DNA from: an uncultured Cytophagaceae bacterium
Lineage (GTDB): Bacteria; Bacteroidota; Bacteroidia; Cytophagales; Microscillaceae
Reading direction: 5' to 3'
Length of the DNA: 22,486 nt
NCBI GenBank assembly: GCA_937899305.1
Contig: CALDJV010000529.1
Location: forward strand, 1-22,486
Shown: positions 6,975 through 15,444 of the stretch, one piece after another
Layout: each line of letters opens with the position of its first letter
How positions within the stretch are numbered: position 1 is the first letter of the stretch
Notes under the pieces: model-generated
Database searches by the model: none
What the model was told of the DNA's origin: nothing
Seen by the model: the letters and a program-made list of their open reading frames with translations, nothing else
Program-made: the position numbers and the translations under genes

Positions 6975-8666
6975 ATGATAGGGGAAAAGATTCTAAATTA
7001 TCGTATTGATTCACTCATTGGTGAAGGTGGAGTAGGAACCGTATACCGGGCGACGCATACTCAATTGGAAAGAACAGTGGCCATCAAGGCGCTCAACCCA
7101 ACCTTGGTAAACAACGAACAGGTAAAGCAACGGTTCCGCCAGGAAGCCACTACTTTGTCTAATCTACAGCACATCAATATCATCACTTTATACGATTATT
7201 TAGAAAACGAAAAAGGCCTATTTCTGATTATGGAGTTTGCCAAAGGAGAAGCCCTGGATGGTTTTATTCAAAAGCGTGCGATTCCCGAAGAGCAAGTTCA
7301 ATACTACTTTAGCCGTATTTTAGACGGAATGGAGTATGCCCACCAAAAAGGAGTCATCCATCGTGATATCAAGCCCTCCAATGTCATGATTACTCAGGAA
7401 GCTGATGCAAAGATTTTGGATTTTGGAATTGCAAAAATCTTAAAAGAAGGAAAAAATACCTTGACCCAACCTGGTGCTCAGTTAGGTACTGTACTGTATA
7501 TGAGCCCCGAACAAGTTCAGGGACATGCTATAGATCATCGAACCGATATTTACTCATTGGGGGTGACTTTGTTTGAAATGTTAACGGGCAAGCCTCCTTA
7601 TGACGGAAACCAAAGCACTGAATTCGAGGTATTCAATAAAATCATCAACGAACCACTGCCTTCACTCAAAACATTCAACAATCAGCTCTCTGATCGCTTA
7701 CAATGGATCATTGACAAGGCCACCGCTAAAAATCCAGCTGAGCGCTTTCAAAGTTGTGCTGAGTTCAAAGAGGCCTTGTTGAGACAAGACCAAGCTCCTA
7801 CCAAGACGGTAAACGAAGTAATGGGAGGGAAGAGTGGATTACGCCCCACTCAAATGAAGGCTACCAACACTGAGCAACGAACAACTACTCCCCAACAAAC
7901 TACAAATACGCCCAAAAGCCGCCCCAACGAAGACGCTCGACCAAGCAATAATACCAAGAGAACCGCTGACAAAAGGCCTAGAAAAGGAATGTCACGTGCT
8001 CCTCTCTACATTTTGATTACAATTTTGGTGGTATTGACAGGGTTTGTAGTGTACAATGAATTGTGGGGAGGTAAAAAAAGTAGTGAATTACAGTCCCAAA
8101 ACACGGTGAAAGACACTACCAAGAAAAATGAGGACAAAACCATTACCAATAACGAAAATAACAATAAAACCGACGAGCAAAACGAAGCAGACAAAAAACG
8201 AGAAGCTCGTCAAGCTCAGTTGGATAGCTTGATTGCTCGTAAAAAACGATTAAACGATACAATTAAACTGGTAAAAAGACAACGGTTAGACTCTTTGAAA
8301 AAGGCCTTGTTGGTAGACGGAACCTTGATAGCGCCAGAAGACGAACTGGCTGAAGGGATTACGGTAGAGGTAGAACTGAGAAATACCCGTGAAGATGTGA
8401 AGTTTAAAAATATTTTAATATCTCTAAAACTTTACAATGAAAATGGGGTGGAAGTAGACGACCATCAGTACAAATATGGAGATTTGAATAAAGAAGCCAA
8501 CCAATCAGTCACTTTTAGAATTACACGTAACATAGAGGCTTCAAGGTATGAATGTTTGCTCAAGTCAGTAGATATACGCGACCTAAACCCGCCCAAAAAA
8601 ATTGACTCACTCAATAAAGTAATTACGAAGCTAGAGGAGGAAATCAAGACCATTGAAGATAATTAA
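6975..8666 (+). CDS. Membrane Hanks-type Ser/Thr protein kinase (PknB-like) with FxLYD-like outer domain
   Basis: A 563-residue kinase with every catalytic motif: Gly-rich loop GEGGVG (16-21), VAIK (K38), helix-C Glu near 57, HRDIKPSN (129-136), DFG (149-151), MSPEQ (176-180) and DIYSLGV (191-197). It phosphorylates Ser/Thr on cytoplasmic partners; the FHA proteins encoded upstream are the obvious candidates. Residues 270-340 are a Thr-rich and basic juxtamembrane linker, a likely autophosphorylation zone. Residues 344-361 are the transmembrane helix. Outside lie a charged coiled coil (about 375-450), a beta-rich domain (about 455-540, with ELRNTREDVKFKNI and LKLYNENGVEV) resembling FxLYD domains, and a final helix. 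It begins MIGEKILNYRI, close to the start of the preceding pseudokinase, so the two are tandem paralogues. It has its own promoter and is followed by a strong terminator. Confidence 0.96.
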   Translation: MIGEKILNYRIDSLIGEGGVGTVYRATHTQLERTVAIKALNPTLVNNEQVKQRFRQEATTLSNLQHINIITLYDYLENEKGLFLIMEFAKGEALDGFIQKRAIPEEQVQYYFSRILDGMEYAHQKGVIHRDIKPSNVMITQEADAKILDFGIAKILKEGKNTLTQPGAQLGTVLYMSPEQVQGHAIDHRTDIYSLGVTLFEMLTGKPPYDGNQSTEFEVFNKIINEPLPSLKTFNNQLSDRLQWIIDKATAKNPAERFQSCAEFKEALLRQDQAPTKTVNEVMGGKSGLRPTQMKATNTEQRTTTPQQTTNTPKSRPNEDARPSNNTKRTADKRPRKGMSRAPLYILITILVVLTGFVVYNELWGGKKSSELQSQNTVKDTTKKNEDKTITNNENNNKTDEQNEADKKREARQAQLDSLIARKKRLNDTIKLVKRQRLDSLKKALLVDGTLIAPEDELAEGITVEVELRNTREDVKFKNILISLKLYNENGVEVDDHQYKYGDLNKEANQSVTFRITRNIEASRYECLLKSVDIRDLNPPKKIDSLNKVITKLEEEIKTIEDN

Positions 8667-8683
8667 AAACGAATTTTAGACAT

Positions 8684-8722
8684 AAAAAAACGTCTCTTGT
8701 GCATCACAAGGGACGTTTTTTT
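8684..8722. terminator. Bidirectional intrinsic terminator
   Basis: Two 18-nt arms (8684-8701 and 8705-8722) pair through ACGTCTCTTGTG with CACAAGGGACGT, including one wobble pair, around a CAT loop. A-runs on one side and T-runs on the other make it work on both strands. It sits between the convergent kinase (+) and lipoprotein (-) genes and should end both transcripts. Confidence 0.92.
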
Positions 8723-8743
8723 ATGCTGTTGTTATTCAATTGA

Positions 8744-9169
8744 TTAACTTCCTGCCATTGTTACAGCGTAAGTTACATCGCCAGTTTTAGAATTCGTGAC
8801 CGTTACCTTAAAGGTCAATTGAGATTCAGAAACTGAAACATTAGAGAAAGTAGCAGCAAAGGGAGTACCACTAGAAGGGACTAAACTTAATGTCTCGCCA
8901 CCAAAGGTATACGTACCTGTTTCGGTAGTGCTGCCCAAATTATGGGTGTAAGTATTGTCAGAGTTAAAGTTGGCAGTTTTACCTGAAAAGCTTGATGTTA
9001 CATCCGTATTACTGTTGGTTTCATCTATTACGCTAGAAATGGTCCAGGTTTTGGCAGTCAACAAATCAGTAGCACTTGGGTCGGTACTACCACCACCACC
9101 ACCGCAGGCAGTAAATAAGAATACACCAACAAGCGTTATTAGCAATAGAGAAAAATAATTTTTTTTCAT
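8744..9169 (-). CDS. Small beta-rich lipoprotein of unknown function
   Basis: A 141-residue protein with a lipoprotein signal peptide: KK at the N-terminus, a hydrophobic core, and the lipobox FTAC with Cys22, followed by a GGGGG tether. The mature part is short alternating beta strands rich in Thr, Ser, Gly and Asn (for example TWTISSV, NSDNTYTHNLG, TGTYTFGGETLSL). This matches the general look of Bacteroidota lipocalin-like lipoproteins, but no specific family can be named with confidence. Residues after Cys22 lack the acidic export motif reported for surface lipoproteins in this phylum, so I cannot place it on either leaflet. It is monocistronic, with its own promoter element and a shared downstream terminator. 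Confidence 0.85.
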   Translation of the reverse strand: MKKNYFSLLLITLVGVFLFTACGGGGGSTDPSATDLLTAKTWTISSVIDETNSNTDVTSSFSGKTANFNSDNTYTHNLGSTTETGTYTFGGETLSLVPSSGTPFAATFSNVSVSESQLTFKVTVTNSKTGDVTYAVTMAGS

Positions 9170-9198
9170 AATTTCTCGAGATTTTAAATATATCAGAG

Positions 9199-9206
9199 CA
9201 AAAATA
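9199..9206 (-). promoter_or_regulatory. Candidate lipoprotein promoter (-7 element)
   Basis: On the minus strand this reads TATTTTTG, a perfect TAnnTTTG, followed by CTCTGA, as at 5264-5277. It lies 29 nt upstream of the lipoprotein ATG. There is no clear TTG at 19-21 nt spacing. Confidence 0.5.
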
Positions 9207-9306
9207 ATTAAAAAAACAATATGATTTATTCCACTTTTCCATAAAAAAGTGTATATCTATATCTATGTACTTGCAAAGAGGTAACTAAATGGATAAAAGT
9301 TTCTAA

Positions 9307-9786
9307 CTATTTTTTAAAAATTAACACTGTAGCCATAGCTGCTACTCCCTCTTTACGTCCAACAAAGCCCAAACGTTCCGTGGTTGTGGCTTTTATTGAG
9401 ATGTCTTCAGTTGCTATTTCCATCACTTCAGCCAAACATTGCTGCATTTCAGGAATAAGCTTACCTATTTTGGGTTCCTGCAAACAAACGACCGCATCTA
9501 TATTACCTATTTCATATTGGGCGTTGGTGAGTAACTGCACGACCTCTTTGAGCAAAATTTTACTATCTATTCCTTTGTATTTGGGATCTTTATCCGAAAA
9601 ATGATACCCAATGTCTCTCATGTTAGCGGCACCCAGTAGTGCATCGCAAATAGTATGAATCAAAACATCGGCATCAGAATGCCCCACTGTTCCGTGGGTG
9701 TGAGGGATCTTGATGCCTCCCAGCCAAAAGTCGGCTCCCTCTTCTAGCTGATGTACATCGTATCCTTGACCTACTCGTATTTTCAC
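9307..9786 (-). CDS. ispF: 2-C-methyl-D-erythritol 2,4-cyclodiphosphate synthase
   Basis: IspF cyclises CDP-methylerythritol 2-phosphate to MEcPP with release of CMP, in the MEP route to isoprenoids in the cytoplasm. The 159-residue length is standard. The metal-site residues D10 and H12 (GQGYDVH) and H44 are present, as is GHSDAD (35-40), DIGYHF (58-63) and the C-terminal TTERLGFVGR signature. It functions as a homotrimer in known members. No other MEP-pathway gene is in the window. The gene stands alone on the minus strand, between a lipoprotein gene and a palindromic repeat element. Confidence 0.97.
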   Translation of the reverse strand: MKIRVGQGYDVHQLEEGADFWLGGIKIPHTHGTVGHSDADVLIHTICDALLGAANMRDIGYHFSDKDPKYKGIDSKILLKEVVQLLTNAQYEIGNIDAVVCLQEPKIGKLIPEMQQCLAEVMEIATEDISIKATTTERLGFVGRKEGVAAMATVLIFKK

Positions 9787-9871
9787 AGTTTTTTTGTTTA
9801 GTAAATGAATGCGCTCAATATCAAAATTTTAATCGCATAAGTCAAATTTTCTGTGAATCCAAAAGCTGATT

Positions 9872-10033
9872 AAGTAACATGTTCAAAATAAGTGTCCGGT
9901 TTTCGGAAAAAGTTTGTTTGCCAGGCGACTTAAAAAATCGGCTAATAGCATAGCTATTCGGTTATTTTTTAAGGAAGCATGGTGAGCAAAATTGAAGTGA
10001 AAACTGACAATTATTGCGCAACTGTTACTAAGC
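9872..10033 (+). repeat. ~160-bp imperfect palindromic intergenic element, copy 2
   Basis: Same family as 1700-1863. The left end TTAAGTAACATG and TTCAAAATAAGTGTC pair imperfectly with the right end GACAATTATTGCGCAACTGTTACTAAG. Both halves also share TTAAAAAAT near the middle, and the centre is AATAGC-ATA-GCTATT (9944-9958). The right end overlaps the last codons of the M16 peptidase gene (minus strand GCT TAG TAAC). A short ORF reading into it is not credible. It fills most of the gap between the ispF start and the M16 stop. Confidence 0.82.
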
Positions 10034-11263
10034 ACTGCGATAATAAAGTGTGCTACTATTTTCGGCCACCAATATTTGGTCAGCCAAAGCCTGAATTTGG
10101 GTGGCCTGTACTCCTTGAATTTTTTTCGATTCAGTGTTTACCAAGGCTGCATCGCCCAACATGGCGGCATAGGCGAGGTTCATCACCCGGGTAAGAATTT
10201 CTACTTCTGAAAACACCAAGGTAGATTCCGCCTGGTTTTTTACCTTATTCAGTTCTTTTTCGTCGATTCGTTCATTTTTTAAATTCTCAATAATGGTCCA
10301 AATCGCTTCGTCACCCTGCTCCAGAGCCACTCCTTCGTTTAAGTTACCATGTATTACCAACATACCAGGCTCTACCGAACCAGTAATGTAGGCGTTGACT
10401 GAATTAAATATTTTTTGCTCTTTTACCAACTGATTATACAAGCGAGAAGACTTGCCCCGGCCTAGTACGTCACTCAACAAATCAGCCGTGAAATAGTTGG
10501 CATGGGTACGTCCTGGCATGTGAAACACCTTATATATGGCATTGTTGGGCACATCTCCTTGGGTGTCCAGGTAACGTGCTTCTTGTTGATCTGGTTCCTT
10601 GGGCAGGTTTCTGACGTAATCTTCACCCGCTGGAATATCTCCAAACCATTTTTCGGCCAAATATTGCAAACGCTGAATATCTATATTGCCCGCTACTGTC
10701 AAAATCGCATTGTTGGGAATGTAAAACTTCCGAAAAAAGTCTTTGACGTCTTGCATCGTGGCCCGCTCTATATGCGAAATATCTTTGCCAATAGTGGCCC
10801 AGCGATAAGGATGCCGCTTATAAGCTATAGGACGCAACTTAAGCCAAACATCCCCATAGGGTTGGTTCAAATATCTTTGTTTAAATTCTTCGATGACTAC
10901 CTTGCGTTGCGTTTCTAGCACTTCTGGATCAAAAGACAAACTCATCATTCGATCCGACTCGAGCCAAAATGCAGTCTCGATATTGGCTACTGGCAACGTA
11001 ATGTAATAATTGGTAATATCAGGGGTCGTATATGCATTGTTTTCTCCACCTACTCTTTGGAGGGGTTCATCATAGGAGGGAATGTTTTGAGAGCCACCAA
11101 ACATGAGATGCTCGAATAAATGAGCAAAACCCGTTTTAGTTTCATCTTCATCTTTTGAACCCACATTATACAAAATATTTACTGCGGCTATAGGAGTAGT
11201 TTTATCTTCGTGCAAATATACTTGTAACCCATTGCCAAGGGTAAAGTGCTGATAGTCAATCAT
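10028..11263 (-). CDS. M16 family zinc peptidase (pitrilysin/insulinase-like)
   Basis: A 411-residue M16 peptidase half-enzyme. The inverted zinc motif HLFEH (48-52) gives H48, catalytic E51 and H52, and a downstream Glu in VVIEEF (about 125) is the third ligand. The N-terminal segment (TLGNGLQVYLHED, then VGSKDEDETKTGFAH) is typical. The region 170-400 forms the second domain of the half-barrel. There is no signal peptide, so either it is cytoplasmic or it lacks the export signal that many Bacteroidota M16 proteins carry. Many relatives occur as an active/inactive pair of adjacent genes; no second M16 gene is next to it here. The 3' end coincides with the end of a palindromic repeat, so the last residues (RSA) may derive from the element. 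Confidence 0.94.
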   Translation of the reverse strand: MIDYQHFTLGNGLQVYLHEDKTTPIAAVNILYNVGSKDEDETKTGFAHLFEHLMFGGSQNIPSYDEPLQRVGGENNAYTTPDITNYYITLPVANIETAFWLESDRMMSLSFDPEVLETQRKVVIEEFKQRYLNQPYGDVWLKLRPIAYKRHPYRWATIGKDISHIERATMQDVKDFFRKFYIPNNAILTVAGNIDIQRLQYLAEKWFGDIPAGEDYVRNLPKEPDQQEARYLDTQGDVPNNAIYKVFHMPGRTHANYFTADLLSDVLGRGKSSRLYNQLVKEQKIFNSVNAYITGSVEPGMLVIHGNLNEGVALEQGDEAIWTIIENLKNERIDEKELNKVKNQAESTLVFSEVEILTRVMNLAYAAMLGDAALVNTESKKIQGVQATQIQALADQILVAENSSTLYYRSA

Positions 11264-11502
11264 ATGATAAGATAAAAGAGCTTGATAGATTGTTTGAATA
11301 TAGTCTATAATACACTTATAGAACGGAAGCGCTCGCAGAAAGTCGCATTTTTGGCGTGTATATTTTAAAAATCAATTGTGCAATGGAAATGTTCACAGTC
11401 AATAGTTTATAGGTGAGCCCTATCTACCTTGGATAAGCAATGGTAAATAAAAAAATGAGGATAGTTTGGGCTACAGTAAATAATCTAAGATGAGAAATCA
11501 GA

Positions 11503-11856
11503 TTAGACAAACGAAGAATACAATCGCTCATTTAAAATGCTGTTGAGCTCAAGCATTACTTTTGTTCCGGCAAGTAAATCCTTAAGTTCAGCGATTTCGG
11601 TAAGGGTAAGCACATAGCAACGGTCACAATGACAAGGTGCAATGATCTCATAATCGTAAACTGCGTCAGGGTTAGAGGCCATGAGGTTGAGATCTATTTG
11701 ATCTACCGATTTTTTGAACTTGTACAAACAGGGAACCTTGTAAGAAGTGAGTTCGCCTTTGAATTCAACCCAAAAACAACGGTCTTTATCTGATTGATAG
11801 ACAGCACCATGCTGGGTTTTGTACAATTCTATAAAATGATTCGGTACATTGATCAT
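11503..11856 (-). CDS. Hypothetical protein with Cys-x-Cys-x2-Cys motif
   Basis: A 117-residue protein that I do not recognise firmly. It has a beta-rich first part (HGAVYQSDKDRCFWVEFKG), a central PCHCDRCY motif (about 74-81) that could bind a metal, and an alpha-helical C-terminus (LTEIAELKDLLAG). The pattern is reminiscent of the small DUF6686-like proteins of Bacteroidota, but this is only an impression. No signal peptide or membrane segment. It has its own well-formed promoter, and gaps of 239 and 138 nt to its neighbours suggest a single-gene transcript. Confidence 0.72.
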   Translation of the reverse strand: MINVPNHFIELYKTQHGAVYQSDKDRCFWVEFKGELTSYKVPCLYKFKKSVDQIDLNLMASNPDAVYDYEIIAPCHCDRCYVLTLTEIAELKDLLAGTKVMLELNSILNERLYSSFV

Positions 11857-11883
11857 CTATGCTCAACTTTTGTTTAACGAGTA

Positions 11884-11914
11884 CAAAAGTAGAAATTATT
11901 TATAATGAGTCCAA
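11884..11914 (-). promoter_or_regulatory. Promoter of the 117-residue hypothetical gene
   Basis: On the minus strand TTG (11912-11914) is followed after 20 nt by TACTTTTG (11884-11891), matching TTG-N19/20-TAnnTTTG. It lies 27 nt upstream of the ATG. Confidence 0.6.
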
Positions 11915-11994
11915 ATAAATGTAATATTTAACTTGATAATGTAAATAAAGCTTAAGATAACTGAACACTGCGAAAATTCAGAAAACAAATGTTA

Positions 11995-12843
11995 TTAATC
12001 TGATTCGGGGGTCTCAGTAGATAAAATCTGATCGTGTTGGGCAATGGCAGTCACAAATTGTTCAACGAACTGTGCTTTGTTGGTATCACTGAGTTTATCG
12101 AGCGACAAAAATGGGTTCAAATCTTCTAGTTCTACCAACAACAAGTCGCCATTGGGCAACCGACAAGCATCTACCCTTTGAATGCCACATTCCATGTCAT
12201 TCCATCTTATAAATTTTCGGGCAAAGTCTAAGTCGGTCTCATTTGGAATAAATTCTTCCAATTCCCACCTTTTGCTTTTATTAGGAGCATACAACGCATA
12301 CTCAAATTTGTTGTTCAAAAAATAAAAAGACAGTTCGTAGTTGAAATTGACAAAAGGCTGCACCAACATGCCTTGCAGGTCAGGATTGTTCAAAGCGTCT
12401 TTAGAAAGTATTTTCATACCAATGGAGTCCGCCCCAAACTTGGGTTTGACAATATAGCGTGAGGCTTCCCCCAACACACTCAAGTCTAAATCTTCGGTAT
12501 GTTCAATTGTAGGAATCACCGGAAACCCTGCTTTGGTGAGCTCCAGTAAATATTGTTTGCCCTGCATATCGGCTTTACCATCTAGCGAATTAAAAACCGT
12601 GACATTGCGCTCGCGTGCTTCTTCTACAAATTTCTCATAATATTCTTTGTAGTAAATTATTGAGCCTGAATTTCTTATGATGATCATATCGGCTATATCC
12701 AAAAACTCCATTACCTGTTGGGGGTGCCCAATCAACACATTGAAATGTTCTCTGAAGCAAGAAGTAATGTATAGATCTTCTTCGTAATAATTTCGTCCTT
12801 TGGCTTTGTAGTATAAGTCGGTAACGTATAGGATAGATTTCAT
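11995..12843 (-). CDS. ATP-grasp (RimK/glutathione-synthetase-like) protein
   Basis: A 282-residue protein with the outline of a compact ATP-grasp ligase. The N-terminal part (1-75) has a Rossmann-like pattern with MIIIRNSGS. About 90-125 (SLDGKADMQGKQYLLEL, then GFPVIPT) corresponds to the pre-grasp/central domain. YIVKPKFGADSIGM (about 129-142) provides the ATP-binding lysine and flexible loop, LVQPFV follows, and near the C-terminus RVDACRLPNGDLLLVELEDLNP carries the acidic metal-site residues (E and N). Such proteins join a carboxylate to an amine with ATP; the substrate here cannot be read from the sequence. No partner biosynthetic gene is adjacent. Gap to the metalloprotease terminator is short (about 56 nt). 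Confidence 0.75.
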   Translation of the reverse strand: MKSILYVTDLYYKAKGRNYYEEDLYITSCFREHFNVLIGHPQQVMEFLDIADMIIIRNSGSIIYYKEYYEKFVEEARERNVTVFNSLDGKADMQGKQYLLELTKAGFPVIPTIEHTEDLDLSVLGEASRYIVKPKFGADSIGMKILSKDALNNPDLQGMLVQPFVNFNYELSFYFLNNKFEYALYAPNKSKRWELEEFIPNETDLDFARKFIRWNDMECGIQRVDACRLPNGDLLLVELEDLNPFLSLDKLSDTNKAQFVEQFVTAIAQHDQILSTETPESD

Positions 12844-12893
12844 AATAAACCAGGGGCTAGCGTTGGGTGACGCTTATTTTTGGAGAGGTCACC

Positions 12894-12929
12894 AAATAAA
12901 AAAGCATAGATACGAATATCTATGCTTTT
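12894..12929 (-). terminator. Intrinsic terminator after the metalloprotease gene
   Basis: Perfect 13-bp stem AAAAGCATAGATA (12900-12912) with TATCTATGCTTTT (12917-12929). On the minus strand the loop is TTCG, a stable tetraloop, and the stem is followed by a T-rich run. It ends the transcript coming from 15444. Confidence 0.9.
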
Positions 12930-12963
12930 CGAGTAATGATTTGGGGTAAAAGTGAGTAACTGA

Positions 12964-15444
12964 CTAGAATTTATTGAATCCACAAGCTCCCCGGAGGTTA
13001 AAACCGCTCCCGATGGGTGACCCTGCCGGAGCTGAGGTAGGGGTGGTCAACTTTATTTTGTGGTTGCCTTTTTGGAACTTGTCGATTTCACTAATGGCAA
13101 AGAAATAATGCGCGTTGGCAGCCGTATTGTCAGTAGTTTTTTGTTTATCTATCAACCATTTTTTTAATTCCTGAAGCATATAACTGGCAACTGCTCTTAC
13201 TTGGGGTGCGGCTTCCTGGTGACTGGCGAGTTTCATGAGTTGATACAACACCACATTGTTTACTACCCTTTGTACCGCCGCCATTTGTCCTTCTTTAAAG
13301 TCAGCTGCCCAGGTAGCATCCAGAAGTTGCCTTACCACTTGGGCAAACCCTGGGTTTTGTTTATTGCGTGCGTGATACTGGATCAAACGAGCGGCTCTTT
13401 CGTGGTGTAAAAGCATAGAGACCGTCATATTAGCTGCGGTTTCGGCCGCTGCCAAGGGGTCAAAGGTAACTCCAGTACGAGATTTGAAGTTTTCTCGGCC
13501 TCGATTATAACCATAAGCACGAGGAGGAATGATTTTGAGTAGTTTCTCTGACAAAACCAAGGCTTCGGGACGAATGGTTTTTAGCAGCGCCTCGAGGGCT
13601 TGTTGTTGGGCTTGGGCCGGAACAATTTTGGTAACCTGTTGGCCATCTCCCCGAAGTGCGTAAGTATAGTACAAACCACCTACGACCTTAGAAGTGGCTT
13701 CTATCTGATAACGGTGCAACAAATAAATGGGTACCAACACATCCTCGAGATTAGACATGGGCTCGCCTACTCGAATGTTGTTGGCCGAGAAATTGGCCAA
13801 TGCTTTGGCTCGAAGCTTCATTACTCGGTTGAGCTCATCGGCTGCATTGGGACCATTGTCCCATAAGTGAGCAAGAGGATGGGCTCCTCCTCGGGGGCGA
13901 GCATCCGCATCCGAAATGTAATGAAGCCCTTTTTTGATGGCATCAGAGAGAATCTTATCCAAGGCCGCTTGTTCGTTGGTACCTACCGGAAAATCAGAAT
14001 AGCCATATTGAATAGCTACTTTATCCCATTCCCCAATTCCTGTGGCATATGCCTCCGACCAATCTATGCTACCATTGCTTTTCAATTTAATCAAAGGATG
14101 AGGGTAGTCCATCACGGAGGCGCGATTGTTGACACTTGAGGCAAAATTGTGGGACAAGCCCAAGGTGTGGCCAATTTCGTGTGCAACCAATTGACGCAAG
14201 CGGGCCAAGGCAATTTTTTGCATGGTGGCGGGTATTTTTTCGCCTTTTTGGTAAGGAGCCAACAGGCCTTCGGCAATCAAATAATCTTGACGCAAACGAA
14301 GCGAGCCCAGTGTCACATGACCTTTGATAATTTCTCCAGTACGTGGATCAGTAACCGAAGCGCCATATGACCAACCACGGGTAGAGCGGTGTACCCAATT
14401 GACCACATTGTAACGCAAATCCATAGGGTCGGCCCCTTGGGGCAATACCTTGACCTGAAAAGCATTTTTGTATCCAGCCGCCTCGAAAGCTTGATTCCAC
14501 CAACTACCCCCTTCCAACATGGCCGACTTGATGGGTTCGGGCACACCCGGATCAATGTAGTACACAATGGGTTCAACGGCTTCGCTTACTCGGGCATTAG
14601 GATTTTTTTTCTTCAAACGATGGCGGGGAATCACACTTTTTACAATGCGTTCGTTGAGCCCACTGGCATAGTCTACATAAGTACGGCGCCAATAGCCGGA
14701 CCGAGGGTCAAATTCGCGGGGTTGGTAGTTGTTATCGGGGAGAGCCACCAAAGAGTGATGTTGGCGCACTGTTACTATATTGGGAGAAGGAGCCACACTG
14801 CGAATATACCCTCCTCGGGCACTTCCAGTAAAAGTAAGGGTGACTTCTACCTCGGTATTTTTTGGGAAATTTTTAGTACGTGGCAGGTAAAATGCTGAGC
14901 GGGAATGATCTAAACGATAACTTCCTTGTTTTTTACTACGTAGAGTACCTGCTACTCCGTGGGCATCGCGTAGGTAAAAAGCGGTGGCATCCACCAATAC
15001 TTTTTTGTTGTTTCCGCTGCCTTCTTCGGCGCTTACCCGAAATCCCCAGATGGCTGATTGGGCAAATGCCAATTCTACTGCTTGTTTTTCAGCGTTGTTG
15101 TTTGAATTGGCCCGATAACGATAGTTGGGCTGAATCATGAGTACCTTGTTGCCTACCTTTTGGAATTTGACAATCCTGGTGTCTCCCAGTTGCCCTCGAT
15201 CCAAACCGATATCGTTTGAGCCTACCCCAGCTGCCAATGAATTTACATACAAAACTTCTTGGTCGAGTTTGTCAATTTCCAACCATATTTTGCCAGTGCT
15301 TTCATCCCAATAAAAATTGAAATAGCCTGGATACTTTTTCAATCCAGCGGTTTTTTGCTTGATGGTAGGAGTCCCTATTTGTACCTGGGCCCATATGCCT
15401 AAAGGCCAGCAGATCATGATTACAATGAGTAGTTTTTTATACAT
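12964..15444 (-). CDS. Secreted zinc metalloprotease (metzincin, DUF5117/DUF4953-type)
   Basis: An 826-residue exported protein. Residues 1-19 form a signal peptide (KKLLIVIMICWPLGIWA, then Q). Residues 30-230 form a beta-rich domain of the DUF5118/DUF5117 type found in Bacteroidota (KYPGYFNFYWDESTGKIWLEI at its start is too regular to be chance). Residues 290-450 are the catalytic domain with HEIGHTLGLSH (422-432): H422, H426 and H432 bind zinc, E423 is the general base, and SVMDYP (443-448) is the Met-turn. The C-terminal 370 residues are mostly helical, as in the family. No T9SS C-terminal sorting domain is evident. The protein is likely periplasmic or outer-membrane associated. Substrates are unknown. 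It has a strong dedicated terminator downstream. Confidence 0.94.
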   Translation of the reverse strand: MYKKLLIVIMICWPLGIWAQVQIGTPTIKQKTAGLKKYPGYFNFYWDESTGKIWLEIDKLDQEVLYVNSLAAGVGSNDIGLDRGQLGDTRIVKFQKVGNKVLMIQPNYRYRANSNNNAEKQAVELAFAQSAIWGFRVSAEEGSGNNKKVLVDATAFYLRDAHGVAGTLRSKKQGSYRLDHSRSAFYLPRTKNFPKNTEVEVTLTFTGSARGGYIRSVAPSPNIVTVRQHHSLVALPDNNYQPREFDPRSGYWRRTYVDYASGLNERIVKSVIPRHRLKKKNPNARVSEAVEPIVYYIDPGVPEPIKSAMLEGGSWWNQAFEAAGYKNAFQVKVLPQGADPMDLRYNVVNWVHRSTRGWSYGASVTDPRTGEIIKGHVTLGSLRLRQDYLIAEGLLAPYQKGEKIPATMQKIALARLRQLVAHEIGHTLGLSHNFASSVNNRASVMDYPHPLIKLKSNGSIDWSEAYATGIGEWDKVAIQYGYSDFPVGTNEQAALDKILSDAIKKGLHYISDADARPRGGAHPLAHLWDNGPNAADELNRVMKLRAKALANFSANNIRVGEPMSNLEDVLVPIYLLHRYQIEATSKVVGGLYYTYALRGDGQQVTKIVPAQAQQQALEALLKTIRPEALVLSEKLLKIIPPRAYGYNRGRENFKSRTGVTFDPLAAAETAANMTVSMLLHHERAARLIQYHARNKQNPGFAQVVRQLLDATWAADFKEGQMAAVQRVVNNVVLYQLMKLASHQEAAPQVRAVASYMLQELKKWLIDKQKTTDNTAANAHYFFAISEIDKFQKGNHKIKLTTPTSAPAGSPIGSGFNLRGACGFNKF

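Noticed and set aside
9979..10194. Plus-strand 71-residue open frame over the palindromic element
   Set aside because: It begins inside the repeat and runs antisense through the M16 gene; the frame is a by-product of both.
14389..14898. Plus-strand 169-residue open frame
   Set aside because: It is antisense to the metalloprotease domain region; the minus-strand protein has the zinc motif and signal peptide, while this frame shows no domain.
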